A DNA stretch of 48,117 bases from Deltaproteobacteria bacterium (GTDB lineage: Bacteria; Desulfobacterota; Binatia; UBA9968; JAJDTQ01). Under the pieces are notes generated by a model. It was not told the origin of the DNA and searched no databases. It saw only the letters and a program-made list of their open reading frames with translations. Both the position numbers and the translations under genes were made by a program. The stretch lies in assembly GCA_028818755.1 (NCBI GenBank), contig JAPPNF010000151.1, forward strand, positions 1 to 48,117, given 5' to 3'. Positions within the stretch are counted from its first letter, which is position 1; every line of letters begins with the position of its first letter. This document shows, one piece after another, positions 17,014 to 25,093 of this stretch.

Positions 17014-17526
17014 CGCGCCGCGTCCATCCGCCGGGCGCAAAAGGGCCACCCCATCGTTTCGCTTCAGATCGAGTACTCGCTCTGGTCCCGGGACGCCGAG
17101 CAGGGCAACATCGAGGCCTGCCGCGAGTTCGGCATGGACCTCATAGCCTACTCGCCCCTGGGCCGTGGCTTCTTCGCCGGCGCCGTCCGCAGCCTCGACC
17201 AGCTTTCCGAACGCGACGGCCGCCGCAACCAACCCCGCCTCCAGCCCGGCAACATCGAGCGCAACCTGGAGTTGCTCGCCCAGGTGGACGAGGTCGCCAG
17301 GGAAAAGGGCATCACCACCACCCAGCTCGCCCTGGCCTGGCTCATGGCCCAGGGCCCCGACATCATCCCCATCCCCAGCAGCAAGAGCCGCGACCACCTG
17401 GAGGAGAACATTAAGGCCGTTGAGGTGGGGCTGACGGATGAGGATCTGCGCCGGCTCGACGCCATCCTGCCTTACGGCGCCGCTGCGGGGAACCGCACCC
17501 GGGATATGAAGCGGGTGAACGTGTAG
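17014..17526 (+). pseudogene. 5'-truncated aldo/keto reductase fragment (second copy of 11759-12739)
   Basis: Similarity to the intact aldo/keto reductase begins near codons for ASIRRA (17017 onward) and runs to the common stop (MKRVNV), covering about half of the gene. Roughly nine in ten bases match, with around ten amino-acid changes in the last 131 residues. In frame upstream there is a TAG at 16990-16992 and no start codon before the internal ATG at 17134, so the nucleotide-binding core's first half and all four catalytic positions (Asp51, Tyr56, Lys81, position 124) are lost. A product from 17134 would be an inactive 130-residue piece. Together with the intact gene it brackets the thioesterase-patatin-GPP34 block. 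Confidence 0.88.
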
Positions 17527-17646
17527 CGTCTCGCGGAGGCGACATTTGAGGGAAGCGCCGGTTGCTCCTCCCCACGGTGTATTATACGTTAGTAAATTAA
17601 TCCCCATTACCGAAAACTGGAAGACCTACTCGAAAGGGCGCAACGG

Positions 17647-18669
17647 ATGACAGACGGCTCCCAACGATTGAAGGAACTGGCGGAACGGATAAGGCGCGAG
17701 ATTGAGGGCGGAGCGGCCCCCCACTCCGAGACGGTGACGGTGCGCGAGTTTTTGCGTTGGTTTGGATATTCCCGGCGGGGTAGGCGTGCCGTCAATCAAA
17801 TTAGGCACATGTTGGCCGACCACAATCTGCGAACCGCCCCGGATTTCGAAGTCACTTACATTGACGCGGAGATTTCCGTCGAACGCGACCCAGATGTAAC
17901 CGATGGTGTATCAGCCTCAGAAGAGCAGATCGACCCCACGGTTCGGGTTGGTGCGATCATGGCAGCGAACCGCGAACCGACCGCGGTGAAGCCGGACCAC
18001 TCTCTCAGCGTCGCCACGACGCGGATGCTTACCAACGACTTCTCCCAACTGCCAGTCATGGAGTCCCCTCGTGAAGTGAAGGGGATGATTAGCTGGCAAT
18101 CGATCGGTACGCGGCTGTCTTTAGGACGTAAGTGTCAGTACGTTCGCGATTGTATGGATCCCTCTTTCCTGGAGATTCACATTAGCGCTCCTCTGTCTTC
18201 AGCCATTGAGAGTATCTTGCGACAGGGCTATGTTCTCGTCAGAGGAACAAATAGGATAATTTCGGGCATCGTGACTGCCAGTGATGTCACGCACCAGTTC
18301 ATGCAACTCTCGGGTCCATTTCTGAATATAGGAGAGATTGAGGGCTACCTGCGCATCCTTATTCATCGCAAGTTTACGATCGACGAGATGCAAGCGGCGT
18401 TACCTACCACGGCTCCTGCGCAGCCGCTATCCGGACCTGAAGACCTTACGCTGGGTGGTTACTGTCGGTTGCTCGAACGAGAAGAACTGTGGAATAGGCT
18501 CAATTTGGACCTTGACCGCAACGAATTTGTGAGGAGACTAAACTGGGTACGGGAAATTCGGAATGACGTGATGCACTTTGATCCTGACGGGATAGATCCG
18601 GATGACACGAAGAAACTAGAAGAGATCGCCAAGTTCTTTCGTAATCTGAGGCGAGTGGGAGCGATGTAG
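17647..18669 (+). CDS. CBS-domain protein with C-terminal HEPN-like (RxxxxH) domain
   Basis: 340 residues. N-terminal part (1-75) has a predicted helical DNA- or protein-binding segment VREFLRWFGYSRRGRRAV. Residues about 100-225 look like a CBS pair (SQLPVMESPREVKGMISWQSIG; YVLVRGTNRIISGIVTASDVT), domains that usually sense adenosine nucleotides. The C-terminus (about 265-335) resembles Swt1-type HEPN domains: LLEREELWNRL, FVRRLNWVREIRNDVMHFDP, with Arg305-Asn306 and His310 forming the RxxxxH motif of HEPN RNases. Inference: a nucleotide-sensing RNase or regulator of the defence class. Base composition is visibly less GC-rich than its neighbours. It faces dndC convergently across a 236-bp gap in which I see no gene. 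Domain reading is by eye. Confidence 0.7.
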   Translation: MTDGSQRLKELAERIRREIEGGAAPHSETVTVREFLRWFGYSRRGRRAVNQIRHMLADHNLRTAPDFEVTYIDAEISVERDPDVTDGVSASEEQIDPTVRVGAIMAANREPTAVKPDHSLSVATTRMLTNDFSQLPVMESPREVKGMISWQSIGTRLSLGRKCQYVRDCMDPSFLEIHISAPLSSAIESILRQGYVLVRGTNRIISGIVTASDVTHQFMQLSGPFLNIGEIEGYLRILIHRKFTIDEMQAALPTTAPAQPLSGPEDLTLGGYCRLLEREELWNRLNLDLDRNEFVRRLNWVREIRNDVMHFDPDGIDPDDTKKLEEIAKFFRNLRRVGAM

Positions 18670-18905
18670 ATTTAGGTAAACTTGGGAAAATTATAGACAA
18701 AGTGGCCACTATTGATTAACAGGAAGGCCACAGGTGCGTCCGCAAGAAAGGGGAGGGTTGCAAATGGAAGATCAATTGGACACTTGGCTTGCGGTCCACG
18801 GCCAGCCGCGGAAGGAAACGGCCTGATGCCTTTCACGGAAGCCGAACTAGAAGGGGCCGCGGTCCGCAAGGCGCGGAAGGATCACCGCTGCGAAAACGTG
18901 ACCCG

Positions 18906-19631
18906 TCAAAGCGACGGTGGGGCGAGGGCGTCTTGGGCGCCGTGCTGGAACCTGATAGGACGACGCTGCATCAGCACCATCCAAACATCGTCATCGTCGA
19001 GATCCGCAAGTGGGGAGAATATCCGGCAGCCCTCTACAGAGTCGTGGTCATTGGCCTTTCCAGCAGACACCTTACGTCGGTCCATGCCTCGCTGCCGGTT
19101 TTGTGACTCGCTGCGGCGGGTACCGATCAGGAGAAAGGCCCCTCCGTGCTCCCCTACGATGTCTTTGAGCAGCCGACTGGTCGGCCGGATTTTCATCCGG
19201 TCGGTGCACCAACGAAAATTCCGGGTAGGCGGTATGTAACCTCGGCCTATTACACTGACCCAAAAGGTCTGGTCGATGGCCGGCGTAGTTACGCGAATAT
19301 CGACGGGCATGCCTTGTTCTGAGGCAGCGGCTCCGATTGCTTTGAGCGAGTCCCGGAGATGATGGATGACCAACGGCGACTCGACCAGGGTATCGTTGCC
19401 AACGATGAGGATGGAGCGGCGGCGTCGAACTGCCGGCAGCGCGGCGACTGTTTCCCAGACCATCTGTAAGAGAAGAGTAGAGTCCTTCCCTCCAGAATAG
19501 GCGACAATCCAGGGATAGTTGTGCTTGCGACAGTACTCCCGTCGTAGGGTCTCTGCTATCTTGTTCAGGCGCGTCGGTAGACTCGTCAAGCGGCTACTGG
19601 TGGCTGTAGAAGAACCTGTCGACGCTTTCAT
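18906..19631 (-). pseudogene. dndC: DndC-like sulfurtransferase, C-terminally truncated
   Basis: 241 residues of clear DndC/PAPS-reductase-like protein: PP-loop SGGKDS at 46-51, VGNDTLVESP near 78, IGRGYIPPTRNFRWCTDRMKI (about 128-148, with Cys142), LLIGTRRSESQNRQR, and SPLADLDDDDVW. In the Dnd system DndC activates sulfur for DNA phosphorothioate modification, with sulfur from the cysteine desulfurase. Family members are usually far longer; here homology stops just after the DDVW motif and a short unrelated tail (HGAQDALAPPSL) leads to the stop. I find no continuation in other frames at 18670-18905. It overlaps the desulfurase by 4 bp (ATGA), so the operon head is intact. Most likely a remnant, though a short functional form cannot be excluded. 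Confidence 0.82.
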
Positions 19632-20866
19632 ACCGCAATGCTCCGAAGGGTTGACACAGCGTCATTAACGCACTGTCCAGCGAAGTCGACCTCCGCCTCT
19701 GTAGTATAGCGACCCACACTGAACCGCACGGAGGAGAGCGCCAGCGTTTCGGTGACGCCAAGTCCCTCTAGCACGTGTGATGGCTCAATTGACGCTGCCG
19801 TGCACGCGGAACCTGCCGAGATCGCAACATCGCCGAGAGCCAGCATCAGCGACTCGGCCTCGACGCGGGGAAAGGCAATGTTCAAGATGCCTGGGACTCG
19901 CGCGACACGGTTGCCGTTTACGACCGCCCCGTCAATCCTTTCCAACCAGCCAAGGAGGCGTCGGTCGATGGCTGCCACTCGTTCCGCGTCGCTACTCTGA
20001 CAGTCGTTTATGAGCCGTGCCGCTGCTCCCAGACCAACGACCTGATGGGTCGCCAGCGTCCCAGCCCGCAGCCCCCCTTCCTGCCCGCCCCCATGGATCT
20101 GTGGCACGAGCAAGGGCCGAACGGCGCGGCTCACAAATAGAGCACCCACACCCTTCGGGCCGTATATTTTGTGGCCGCTCAACGACAAGAGGTCTACCCC
20201 CATGAGCGAAACATCGATCGGCAGTCGTGCGGCACTCTGTACGGCGTCGACATGAAACAGTGTGCCGTTGTCTCGCACTACCCGAGCGACGCTTGGGATG
20301 TCGGTTACGGTCCCAACCTCGTTGTTTACGTGCATGAGAGAGACGAGCGCAGTGTCCGGTCGAAGACCTGTGCGGACGACTTCCGGTGTGATCATCCCGT
20401 CCGCATCAGGTGCAAGGTAGGTGACTTCCAGGCCTTCACCAGAGAGCCAGTGTGCTGTGTCGAGTACGGCCTTATGCTCAAGTGAAGAGACGAGGAGATG
20501 CCGACCTTGTACCCTAGGCGATAGCATCACGCCCTTCACGGCCAAATTGATCGCCTCTGTGGCCCCGGATGTCCAGAAGATTTCATCGGCATCGGCACCG
20601 ATCAACCGCCCGACATGTCTGCGGGCCTCGTCAACGGCCTCTGAAGCAGCATGCCCAAAGCGGTGTGTGACTGAATGAGGGTTTCCAAAGACGCCGTCGA
20701 TCGTCAGAAACTTGGCCATGGTTTTGGCGACTTCCGGTGCAACAGGGGTCGTCGCGGCGTAGTCGAGGTATACGCCCTCTTCTGTATTGGATACCGACGA
20801 GTCGCCCAAGGAGGGCGGCTTACGTTGTGATTTCGACAAGTTACGTGGTCTATGGGGTGACCCCAT
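19628..20866 (-). CDS. cysteine desulfurase (IscS/DndA-type, class V aminotransferase)
   Basis: 412 residues from the ATG at 20866 (GGGAAGGG directly upstream); the open frame extends to 20962 but the family normally begins close to the VYLDYAATTP motif, so the shorter start is preferred. Seen: PLP-site residues in SGATEAIN and HVDAVQSAA, the Schiff-base Lys in LSGHKIYGPKG, and the catalytic loop SAGSACTAA with the active Cys, the long-loop form found in IscS/group I enzymes. It takes sulfur from cysteine as a persulfide and hands it to a partner; the 4-bp overlap with dndC points to DNA phosphorothioation (DndA role). No Fe-S cluster assembly genes are near. Complete and probably functional. 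Confidence 0.93.
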   Translation of the reverse strand: MGSPHRPRNLSKSQRKPPSLGDSSVSNTEEGVYLDYAATTPVAPEVAKTMAKFLTIDGVFGNPHSVTHRFGHAASEAVDEARRHVGRLIGADADEIFWTSGATEAINLAVKGVMLSPRVQGRHLLVSSLEHKAVLDTAHWLSGEGLEVTYLAPDADGMITPEVVRTGLRPDTALVSLMHVNNEVGTVTDIPSVARVVRDNGTLFHVDAVQSAARLPIDVSLMGVDLLSLSGHKIYGPKGVGALFVSRAVRPLLVPQIHGGGQEGGLRAGTLATHQVVGLGAAARLINDCQSSDAERVAAIDRRLLGWLERIDGAVVNGNRVARVPGILNIAFPRVEAESLMLALGDVAISAGSACTAASIEPSHVLEGLGVTETLALSSVRFSVGRYTTEAEVDFAGQCVNDAVSTLRSIAV

Positions 20867-20942
20867 GGCCCTTCCCAACCCTGAGAAGTTCGGCAACTCT
20901 ACCGTTCTGGTCCATTTGGGATGAATCCGCACATAAAGGTGT

Positions 20943-20963
20943 ATTGGCAAAACTGATGCCAAT
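20943..20963. promoter_or_regulatory. inverted repeat upstream of the desulfurase gene (operator candidate)
   Basis: ATTGGCA (20943-20949) and TGCCAAT (20957-20963) form a perfect 7-bp inverted repeat with a 7-base spacer, about 80 bp upstream of the chosen start of the desulfurase-dndC pair. Size and position suit a repressor site; which regulator is unknown. Confidence 0.4.
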
Positions 20964-21041
20964 GCCTGTTCGGTCGAGTCTCGCAGATTTCCTTTGGTGG
21001 TTCAACGGATTGTTCTCGGTTACAGCCTTGCCGTCACCCCC

Positions 21042-21827
21042 TCAGGACATCAACCGCCCGCCTGAAACGTTCAACGCCTCGCCGGTGGTGTGGGACGAGT
21101 CGCTCGACGCGAGGAAGAGGGCGGCGTTGGCCACCTCTTCGTGCAGTGCGTGCTTCCTTAGCGGGGTGTGGGCCAGCACGCTCTCCCACAGCTCCTCGAA
21201 GGTGACGCCGAGGCCCTTGGCCCGGTCGCGGTACATTTCGCGAAGGTCGGCCTCGTCCATTCCGCCGGGGCAGATGACGTTGGCGCGGACGCCGGAGGGA
21301 CCGGCTTCCTTGGCAATGGTCTGGGTCATGCCCAAGAGGCCCCACTTGGCGGCGCACAGGGAGCCGCGCAGCGCCATGCCCTCGCGTCCGGCGGTGCCGG
21401 AGATGCTGACGATGCTGCCGCGTTTCTGCTCGATCATCACCTTGAGCGCGGCCTTGCAGCAGAGGAAGATGGCCTTGAGGTTGACGTTGAGGACTGCGTC
21501 CCACTCTTCCTCTGTGATCTCGTGCACCGGGACCATGGGGCCACGGAAGCCGACGCTGTTGACGAGGATGTCCAGGCTTCCGCACCGGTCCACCACGTCG
21601 GCGACCATCCGCTCCACCTGCGCCAAGTCGGTGGCGTCGCACGTCATGGCGACGGCCTCGCCGCCTTTCTGCTGGATGGCCTGAACCACGCCGTCCAGCT
21701 CGGTTTTCGTCCTCTCCAGGTCGACCAGGACGGTCTTCGCCCCCTCGCCCGCGAAGGTGTGGGCGATGGCCTCGCCGATGCCCCGGGCGCCGCCGACGAT
21801 GACTGCTACTTGATCTGCCAATTTCAT
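21042..21827 (-). CDS. SDR family protein with degenerate catalytic residues
   Basis: 261 residues, starting at an ATG preceded by GGGAGGAA. The Rossmann motif reads VGGARGIGEAIA (about 11-22) in place of TGxxxGIG, and NSVG in place of NNAG is near 90. The usual catalytic Ser position (ISS/IGS) is SISGTAG, i.e. Gly, and the YxxxK motif is SLCAAKWG, i.e. Tyr replaced by Leu while Lys remains. The rest of the fold (VLNVNLKAIFLCCKAAL, NVICPGGMDEADLR, SGGRLMS end) is that of a classical SDR. Either it works with unusual chemistry or is a non-catalytic NAD(P)-binding protein. A type D repeat lies directly upstream. Confidence 0.9.
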   Translation of the reverse strand: MKLADQVAVIVGGARGIGEAIAHTFAGEGAKTVLVDLERTKTELDGVVQAIQQKGGEAVAMTCDATDLAQVERMVADVVDRCGSLDILVNSVGFRGPMVPVHEITEEEWDAVLNVNLKAIFLCCKAALKVMIEQKRGSIVSISGTAGREGMALRGSLCAAKWGLLGMTQTIAKEAGPSGVRANVICPGGMDEADLREMYRDRAKGLGVTFEELWESVLAHTPLRKHALHEEVANAALFLASSDSSHTTGEALNVSGGRLMS

Positions 21828-21862
21828 GTGCTTCCTCCCGAAAGGCTTTGTTCACATGTGCC

Positions 21863-21986
21863 GGCATCAACCCCCTCTCCCTCTGGGAGAGGGTGGCCGA
21901 AGGCCGGGTGAGGGCGGCCCGGCTTTCCGCCTCATTCGGGCTCCCTCACCCCGACCCTCTCCCAGAGGGAGAGGGGGTTGATGCGG
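21863..21986. repeat. interspersed repeat, type D, long inverted form
   Basis: The ends GCATCAACCCCCTCTCCCTC and GAGGGAGAGGGGGTTGATGC are exact inverses, and the inner parts (GGCCGAAGGCCGGGTGAGGG; CCCTCACCCCGACCCTCTCC) match the copy at 8840. Lies between the SDR and AEC transporter genes. Confidence 0.7.
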
Positions 21987-22025
21987 GTTTAGGGCGTTGA
22001 CGTTATCACCCCGGTCGCGTCCGCA

Positions 22026-23012
22026 TCAAGCCGCCCCCAGCGCCGTCACCACGGCGATGACGCCGGCGACGGTGACGCCGGAGAAGATCGTGGTCCAGAA
22101 AACCACGTCGCCGGTGAGCTCGGTGTCGCCGTCGAGCTCGATGGTGAGGATGAGGGTGTTGACCGCGGTGGGGGCGGCGGCGCCGATGATGAGATGGGCG
22201 CCGGGCCAGGGCCAGAGGCCGAAGGCGTAGACCGCGACGCCGATGAGCGCGGGCAGTGCCAGGAGCTTGATGCAGGCGACAGGGACGACCTCCCGCCACC
22301 GGCGCCAGCGGGCGCCCCGGGCAAGCTGGGCACCCAGGGCCACGAGCATCATGGGCACCAGGGCCGAGCCCAGCGAGCGCAGGGGAAAGGATGCCCAGAC
22401 AGGCAGGAAATCCGCGCCGTTGAACGACCGCAGGCGGATCTCCCGGAGCACGAAGGACGCCACCAGTGCGTAGATCATGGGGAGCCTGAAGATCCCCATG
22501 GCGTCCCGGGCACGGCCGCCCTTGGCCACCGCCAGCACCATGTAGCCCAGGATCCAGATCAGCAGGTTGCTGAGCATCACCACCAGCGCCTGGATCTGCA
22601 GACCCGCTTCCGCATCCGGCTGGCCCCGGAAGAGCGCCCCTCCCTCGATGTAGAGCAGATGGGCCACCGGGACGCCAAAGTTGCCGGCATTGAAGACGAT
22701 GCTGCTGAGAATGGCCGCGGCCACGGTCTCGTTGGGCGCGCCGACGGCACGGCCTCCGGCGAACAGCAGCGCCCCCACGGCGCCAAGGACGATCAGGAAG
22801 ACCAGGGTGATGAGCCAGATCTGGCCCCAGGGGATGTCGCTGTCGTAGATCTTGATCAGCACGAACGACGGCACCAGGAGCCACATGCTGATGCGCGCGA
22901 GGGTCTCCACGCTCAGCGCGTGGTACCGATGGAGCAGAGTGCCCACGCCCACCGTGACCAGCAGCGGCAGCAGGATGTTGTAGAGGATCTGGCCGGTGTG
23001 GTGGAGCAGCAT
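22026..23012 (-). CDS. AEC family (auxin efflux carrier-type) transporter
   Basis: 328 residues, largely hydrophobic with about ten membrane helices in two halves, as in the AEC/PIN-like family. Recognisable points are the N-terminal YNILLPLLVTVGVGTLLHRY helix, the FNAGNFGVPVAHLLY segment (the conserved NxGxxG-type bend of the first half), and AAPTAVNTLILTIELDGD near the end, which matches the conserved NxxxLA-type C-terminal helix. Bacterial members carry malate, malonate or other dicarboxylates. Inner-membrane protein. No regulator or metabolic partner is adjacent, so the substrate is open. Upstream on the same strand lies the cupin gene with a strong hairpin between, so it is likely transcribed alone. 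Confidence 0.9.
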   Translation of the reverse strand: MLLHHTGQILYNILLPLLVTVGVGTLLHRYHALSVETLARISMWLLVPSFVLIKIYDSDIPWGQIWLITLVFLIVLGAVGALLFAGGRAVGAPNETVAAAILSSIVFNAGNFGVPVAHLLYIEGGALFRGQPDAEAGLQIQALVVMLSNLLIWILGYMVLAVAKGGRARDAMGIFRLPMIYALVASFVLREIRLRSFNGADFLPVWASFPLRSLGSALVPMMLVALGAQLARGARWRRWREVVPVACIKLLALPALIGVAVYAFGLWPWPGAHLIIGAAAPTAVNTLILTIELDGDTELTGDVVFWTTIFSGVTVAGVIAVVTALGAA

Positions 23013-23113
23013 GGCCTGGGAGGGAGGATCTTGCCGGCCTGTTTCCGGGGCCGTGGCCTCGCCTGCGGGGCAGGTTCCCCGCCCGTCGGCGGGAGTCGGA
23101 TGGCAGGAACACT

Positions 23114-23158
23114 CCGGCGCTTCGAGGATCCCGCGCGGGCAGGTCCCCGAAGCGCCGG
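23114..23158 (-). terminator. hairpin downstream of the cupin gene
   Basis: CCGGCGCTTCG (23114-23124) and CGAAGCGCCGG (23148-23158) are exact inverses of 11 bp around a 23-base GC-rich loop. On the minus strand it lies 38 bp after the cupin stop. No T-run follows, so it may terminate inefficiently or act in RNA stability. Confidence 0.5.
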
Positions 23159-23195
23159 CTGATGGCTAGGCTATCGATTCGTGGCTACGCCGCGG

Positions 23196-23684
23196 CTACC
23201 CCGCGGATTCCGCGAAGAACTTGCCGGGCATCTCGATGGGCGGCAGCGTCTTGTTCTCCTCCGAGTCGGAAGGGATTTCCTTGCCGTCGGGGCCGAGGCG
23301 CGCGTCGTCGCCCCGCGGCGGCTTGGCGTCGATGCCGCAGCCGATGCGCAGCACCACGAGGTTGCCGTCGCCGGTGTTGAGGTAGCGGTAGTAGGCGCCC
23401 TTGGGGATCATGATCCCCTGGTACTTGTCGATCTTCAGCTCGTTGCCCTTCTCGTCGAACACGGACATCTGGCCTTCCAGCACCACGAAGGAATGGTCCT
23501 CGTCCAGGTGGCAGTGGACCGCGTTCTCGCCGCCCTCGGAGTTGATCTTGGTGTGGATCCACATGTTGTCGGTCTTGGCCACGAGCTGGGTGACCCGGCC
23601 CTGCTGCATGTAGGGGGTCTTGAGCGAGTACCTGTAAGCCTTGGGGTGTTCCAGGACCTCTTGTTTCTCGGCGACTGCTTCCAT
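23196..23684 (-). CDS. cupin domain protein
   Basis: 162 residues from the ATG at 23684, preceded by AAGGAG eight bases upstream (the frame runs further back but without a ribosome site). The two cupin motifs are visible: HCHLDEDHSFVVLEGQMSV (G(X)5HXH...E...G type; metal ligands His, His, Glu) and later GIMIPKGAYYRYLNTGDGN (motif 2, where the expected His is replaced by Tyr). Single-domain metal-binding beta-barrel, cytosolic. Such proteins act as dioxygenases, isomerases or small-molecule binders. It lies just downstream of an amidohydrolase on the same strand (116-bp gap with a repeat fragment), so it may share a pathway. Function not assignable. Confidence 0.88.
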   Translation of the reverse strand: MEAVAEKQEVLEHPKAYRYSLKTPYMQQGRVTQLVAKTDNMWIHTKINSEGGENAVHCHLDEDHSFVVLEGQMSVFDEKGNELKIDKYQGIMIPKGAYYRYLNTGDGNLVVLRIGCGIDAKPPRGDDARLGPDGKEIPSDSEENKTLPPIEMPGKFFAESAG

Positions 23685-23725
23685 GATGAACTCCTTTCCG
23701 AACTTTCCTGTTCTTTCCGAGATGG

Positions 23726-23782
23726 CGCCCTCTGACTTCGCGCCGCTCACGCGGCGCTACGCTCAGGCGAACGGCGCCATCT
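23726..23782. repeat. partial type C repeat
   Basis: GCGCCCTCTGACTTCGCGCC followed by CGCTCACGCGGCGCTACGCT and CAGGCGAACGGCGCC matches part of the element at 31508-31624, with substitutions. Lies between the amidohydrolase and cupin genes. Confidence 0.5.
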
Positions 23783-23800
23783 TAGTCGATCAAAATCCTC

Positions 23801-24862
23801 TCAGGCGTTGATACCCTCCAGCTTCAGGTCGTAGAGCCGCAGCACGTTCTCGCGCACCACCTTGCGGAAGATATCCTTCGGCAGATGGCCCAGCTCGTCG
23901 GCGATGACCTGGCGGGAATGCGGCCAGGTGGACGCCGCGTGGGGGTAGTCGCTGGACCACATGCAGGTCTCGCTGCCCCACCAGTCCAGCAGACGGCCCC
24001 CCGTGGGGTCGCTGAAGAAGGTGGCGTAGAACTGCTCGTTGCAGTACTCGCTGGGGAGCTTCTTCATGTGCGGCAGCGGCGCCCTGCTGGCGTGGCGCTT
24101 GAAGTACTTGTCCCACTCGTGGAGGTAGAACGGGATCCACGAGATCTCGTTCTCCACGTAGACGAACTTGAGGTCGGGGTAGTTGGACATGGGGCCGCCG
24201 AACACGAGGTCGAACAGCGTGTTGGCGGCGTCCGCCAGCTTCTGGTTGACGGTCATGCGGTAGATGTCCAGGCCGTGGCGCTCATAGCGGCTGTAGTTGA
24301 AGCCCGTCAGGATGTGGAGGTTGACGGGCATCTGCAGGTCCTGTGCCGCCTCCCAGAACGGGTTGTAGTGGTCGCTGGTGAAGGGAAGGTGCTCCGGCGG
24401 CACCTGCCAGATCAGGACGCCCACCAGCCCGGCCTTCTTGCAGCGCTCCATTTCCTTGATGGCGTTGTCGACGTTGTAGAGCGAGACCGACGGCACGCCC
24501 ACGAGCTTGTCGGGGTGTACCTTGCAGTAGTCGATGAGCCAGTCGTTGGCGAGCTCGAAGCAGGCCTCCTGAAGCTCCGCGTCCTCCAGGGCGAAGAGAC
24601 GCAGCCCCAGGGTCGGGTACAACACTTCGGCCGACACCCTGTCCACCGCCATCTCGTCCACCCGCGCGCCCGGGTCGTAGCCGCCGGGCTTCTCGCCGAT
24701 GGCGTTCCGGGGCGGAAACTCGGGATAGCGGCCCTTGAAGCTCGCCGGCAGGTTGTTCACCCAGAGGTCCGTGGGCTCCATGATGTGGGAGTCCGCGGAT
24801 ACGATGATTTCTTCGGCCAGTTCCTGTTCGGTGCTCGTGGCGGTTGGCATGCTTACACTCAA
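23801..24862 (-). CDS. amidohydrolase family 2 protein no. 2
   Basis: 353 residues. The start is best placed at a TTG (24862) seven to eight bases after GAGGAGGA; an ATG four codons later is the alternative. Seen: VSADSHIMEPTDLW (metal-site DSHxxE variant), VLYPTLGLRLFALED, a central QVPPEHLPFTSDHYNP helix, NLHILTGFNYSR, a LKFVYVENEISWIPFYL strand-helix typical of the ACMSD-like group, and WSSDYPHAASTWPHSR with the conserved Asp near the C-terminus. Predicted metal-dependent decarboxylase or hydrolase of a cyclic or carboxylic compound. It heads a possible two-gene unit with the cupin. Related in layout to the protein at 46459-47472. Confidence 0.92.
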   Translation of the reverse strand: MSVSMPTATSTEQELAEEIIVSADSHIMEPTDLWVNNLPASFKGRYPEFPPRNAIGEKPGGYDPGARVDEMAVDRVSAEVLYPTLGLRLFALEDAELQEACFELANDWLIDYCKVHPDKLVGVPSVSLYNVDNAIKEMERCKKAGLVGVLIWQVPPEHLPFTSDHYNPFWEAAQDLQMPVNLHILTGFNYSRYERHGLDIYRMTVNQKLADAANTLFDLVFGGPMSNYPDLKFVYVENEISWIPFYLHEWDKYFKRHASRAPLPHMKKLPSEYCNEQFYATFFSDPTGGRLLDWWGSETCMWSSDYPHAASTWPHSRQVIADELGHLPKDIFRKVVRENVLRLYDLKLEGINA

Positions 24863-24956
24863 GTTTCGTTCCTCCTCATTTGCTCGTCTGTTGAGGTACT
24901 TCTTATGCTTTTTTGGGCGGTTTTGTCCACCGTAGGCACGACCCCTCGTCCTCGTG

Positions 24957-24977
24957 ATTCCGGGCTTGACCCGGGAT
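24957..24977. repeat. interspersed palindromic repeat, type A (second copy)
   Basis: ATTCCGGG and CCCGGGAT flank a five-base loop (CTTGA), with one arm mismatch. Same family as 1211-1240. Lies in the 231-bp gap between the divergent amidohydrolase and epimerase genes, which otherwise holds no gene that I can see. Confidence 0.5.
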
Positions 24978-25093
24978 ACAGGGGCGGGGGAGTGGGAGGC
25001 GCGCCATGCACTCGGGAGTGCATTGTGCTATGAGGACTTCTGCACGCGTGGCGGGCGCGCACCCGCCGCCAAACTCACCATCGGAGGCAACTC

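Noticed and set aside
18712..19239. 175-codon plus-strand frame beginning near MPFTEAELEGAAV
   Set aside because: The opening faintly recalls restriction-enzyme N-termini, but it soon runs antisense to dndC and resembles nothing; at most a remnant.
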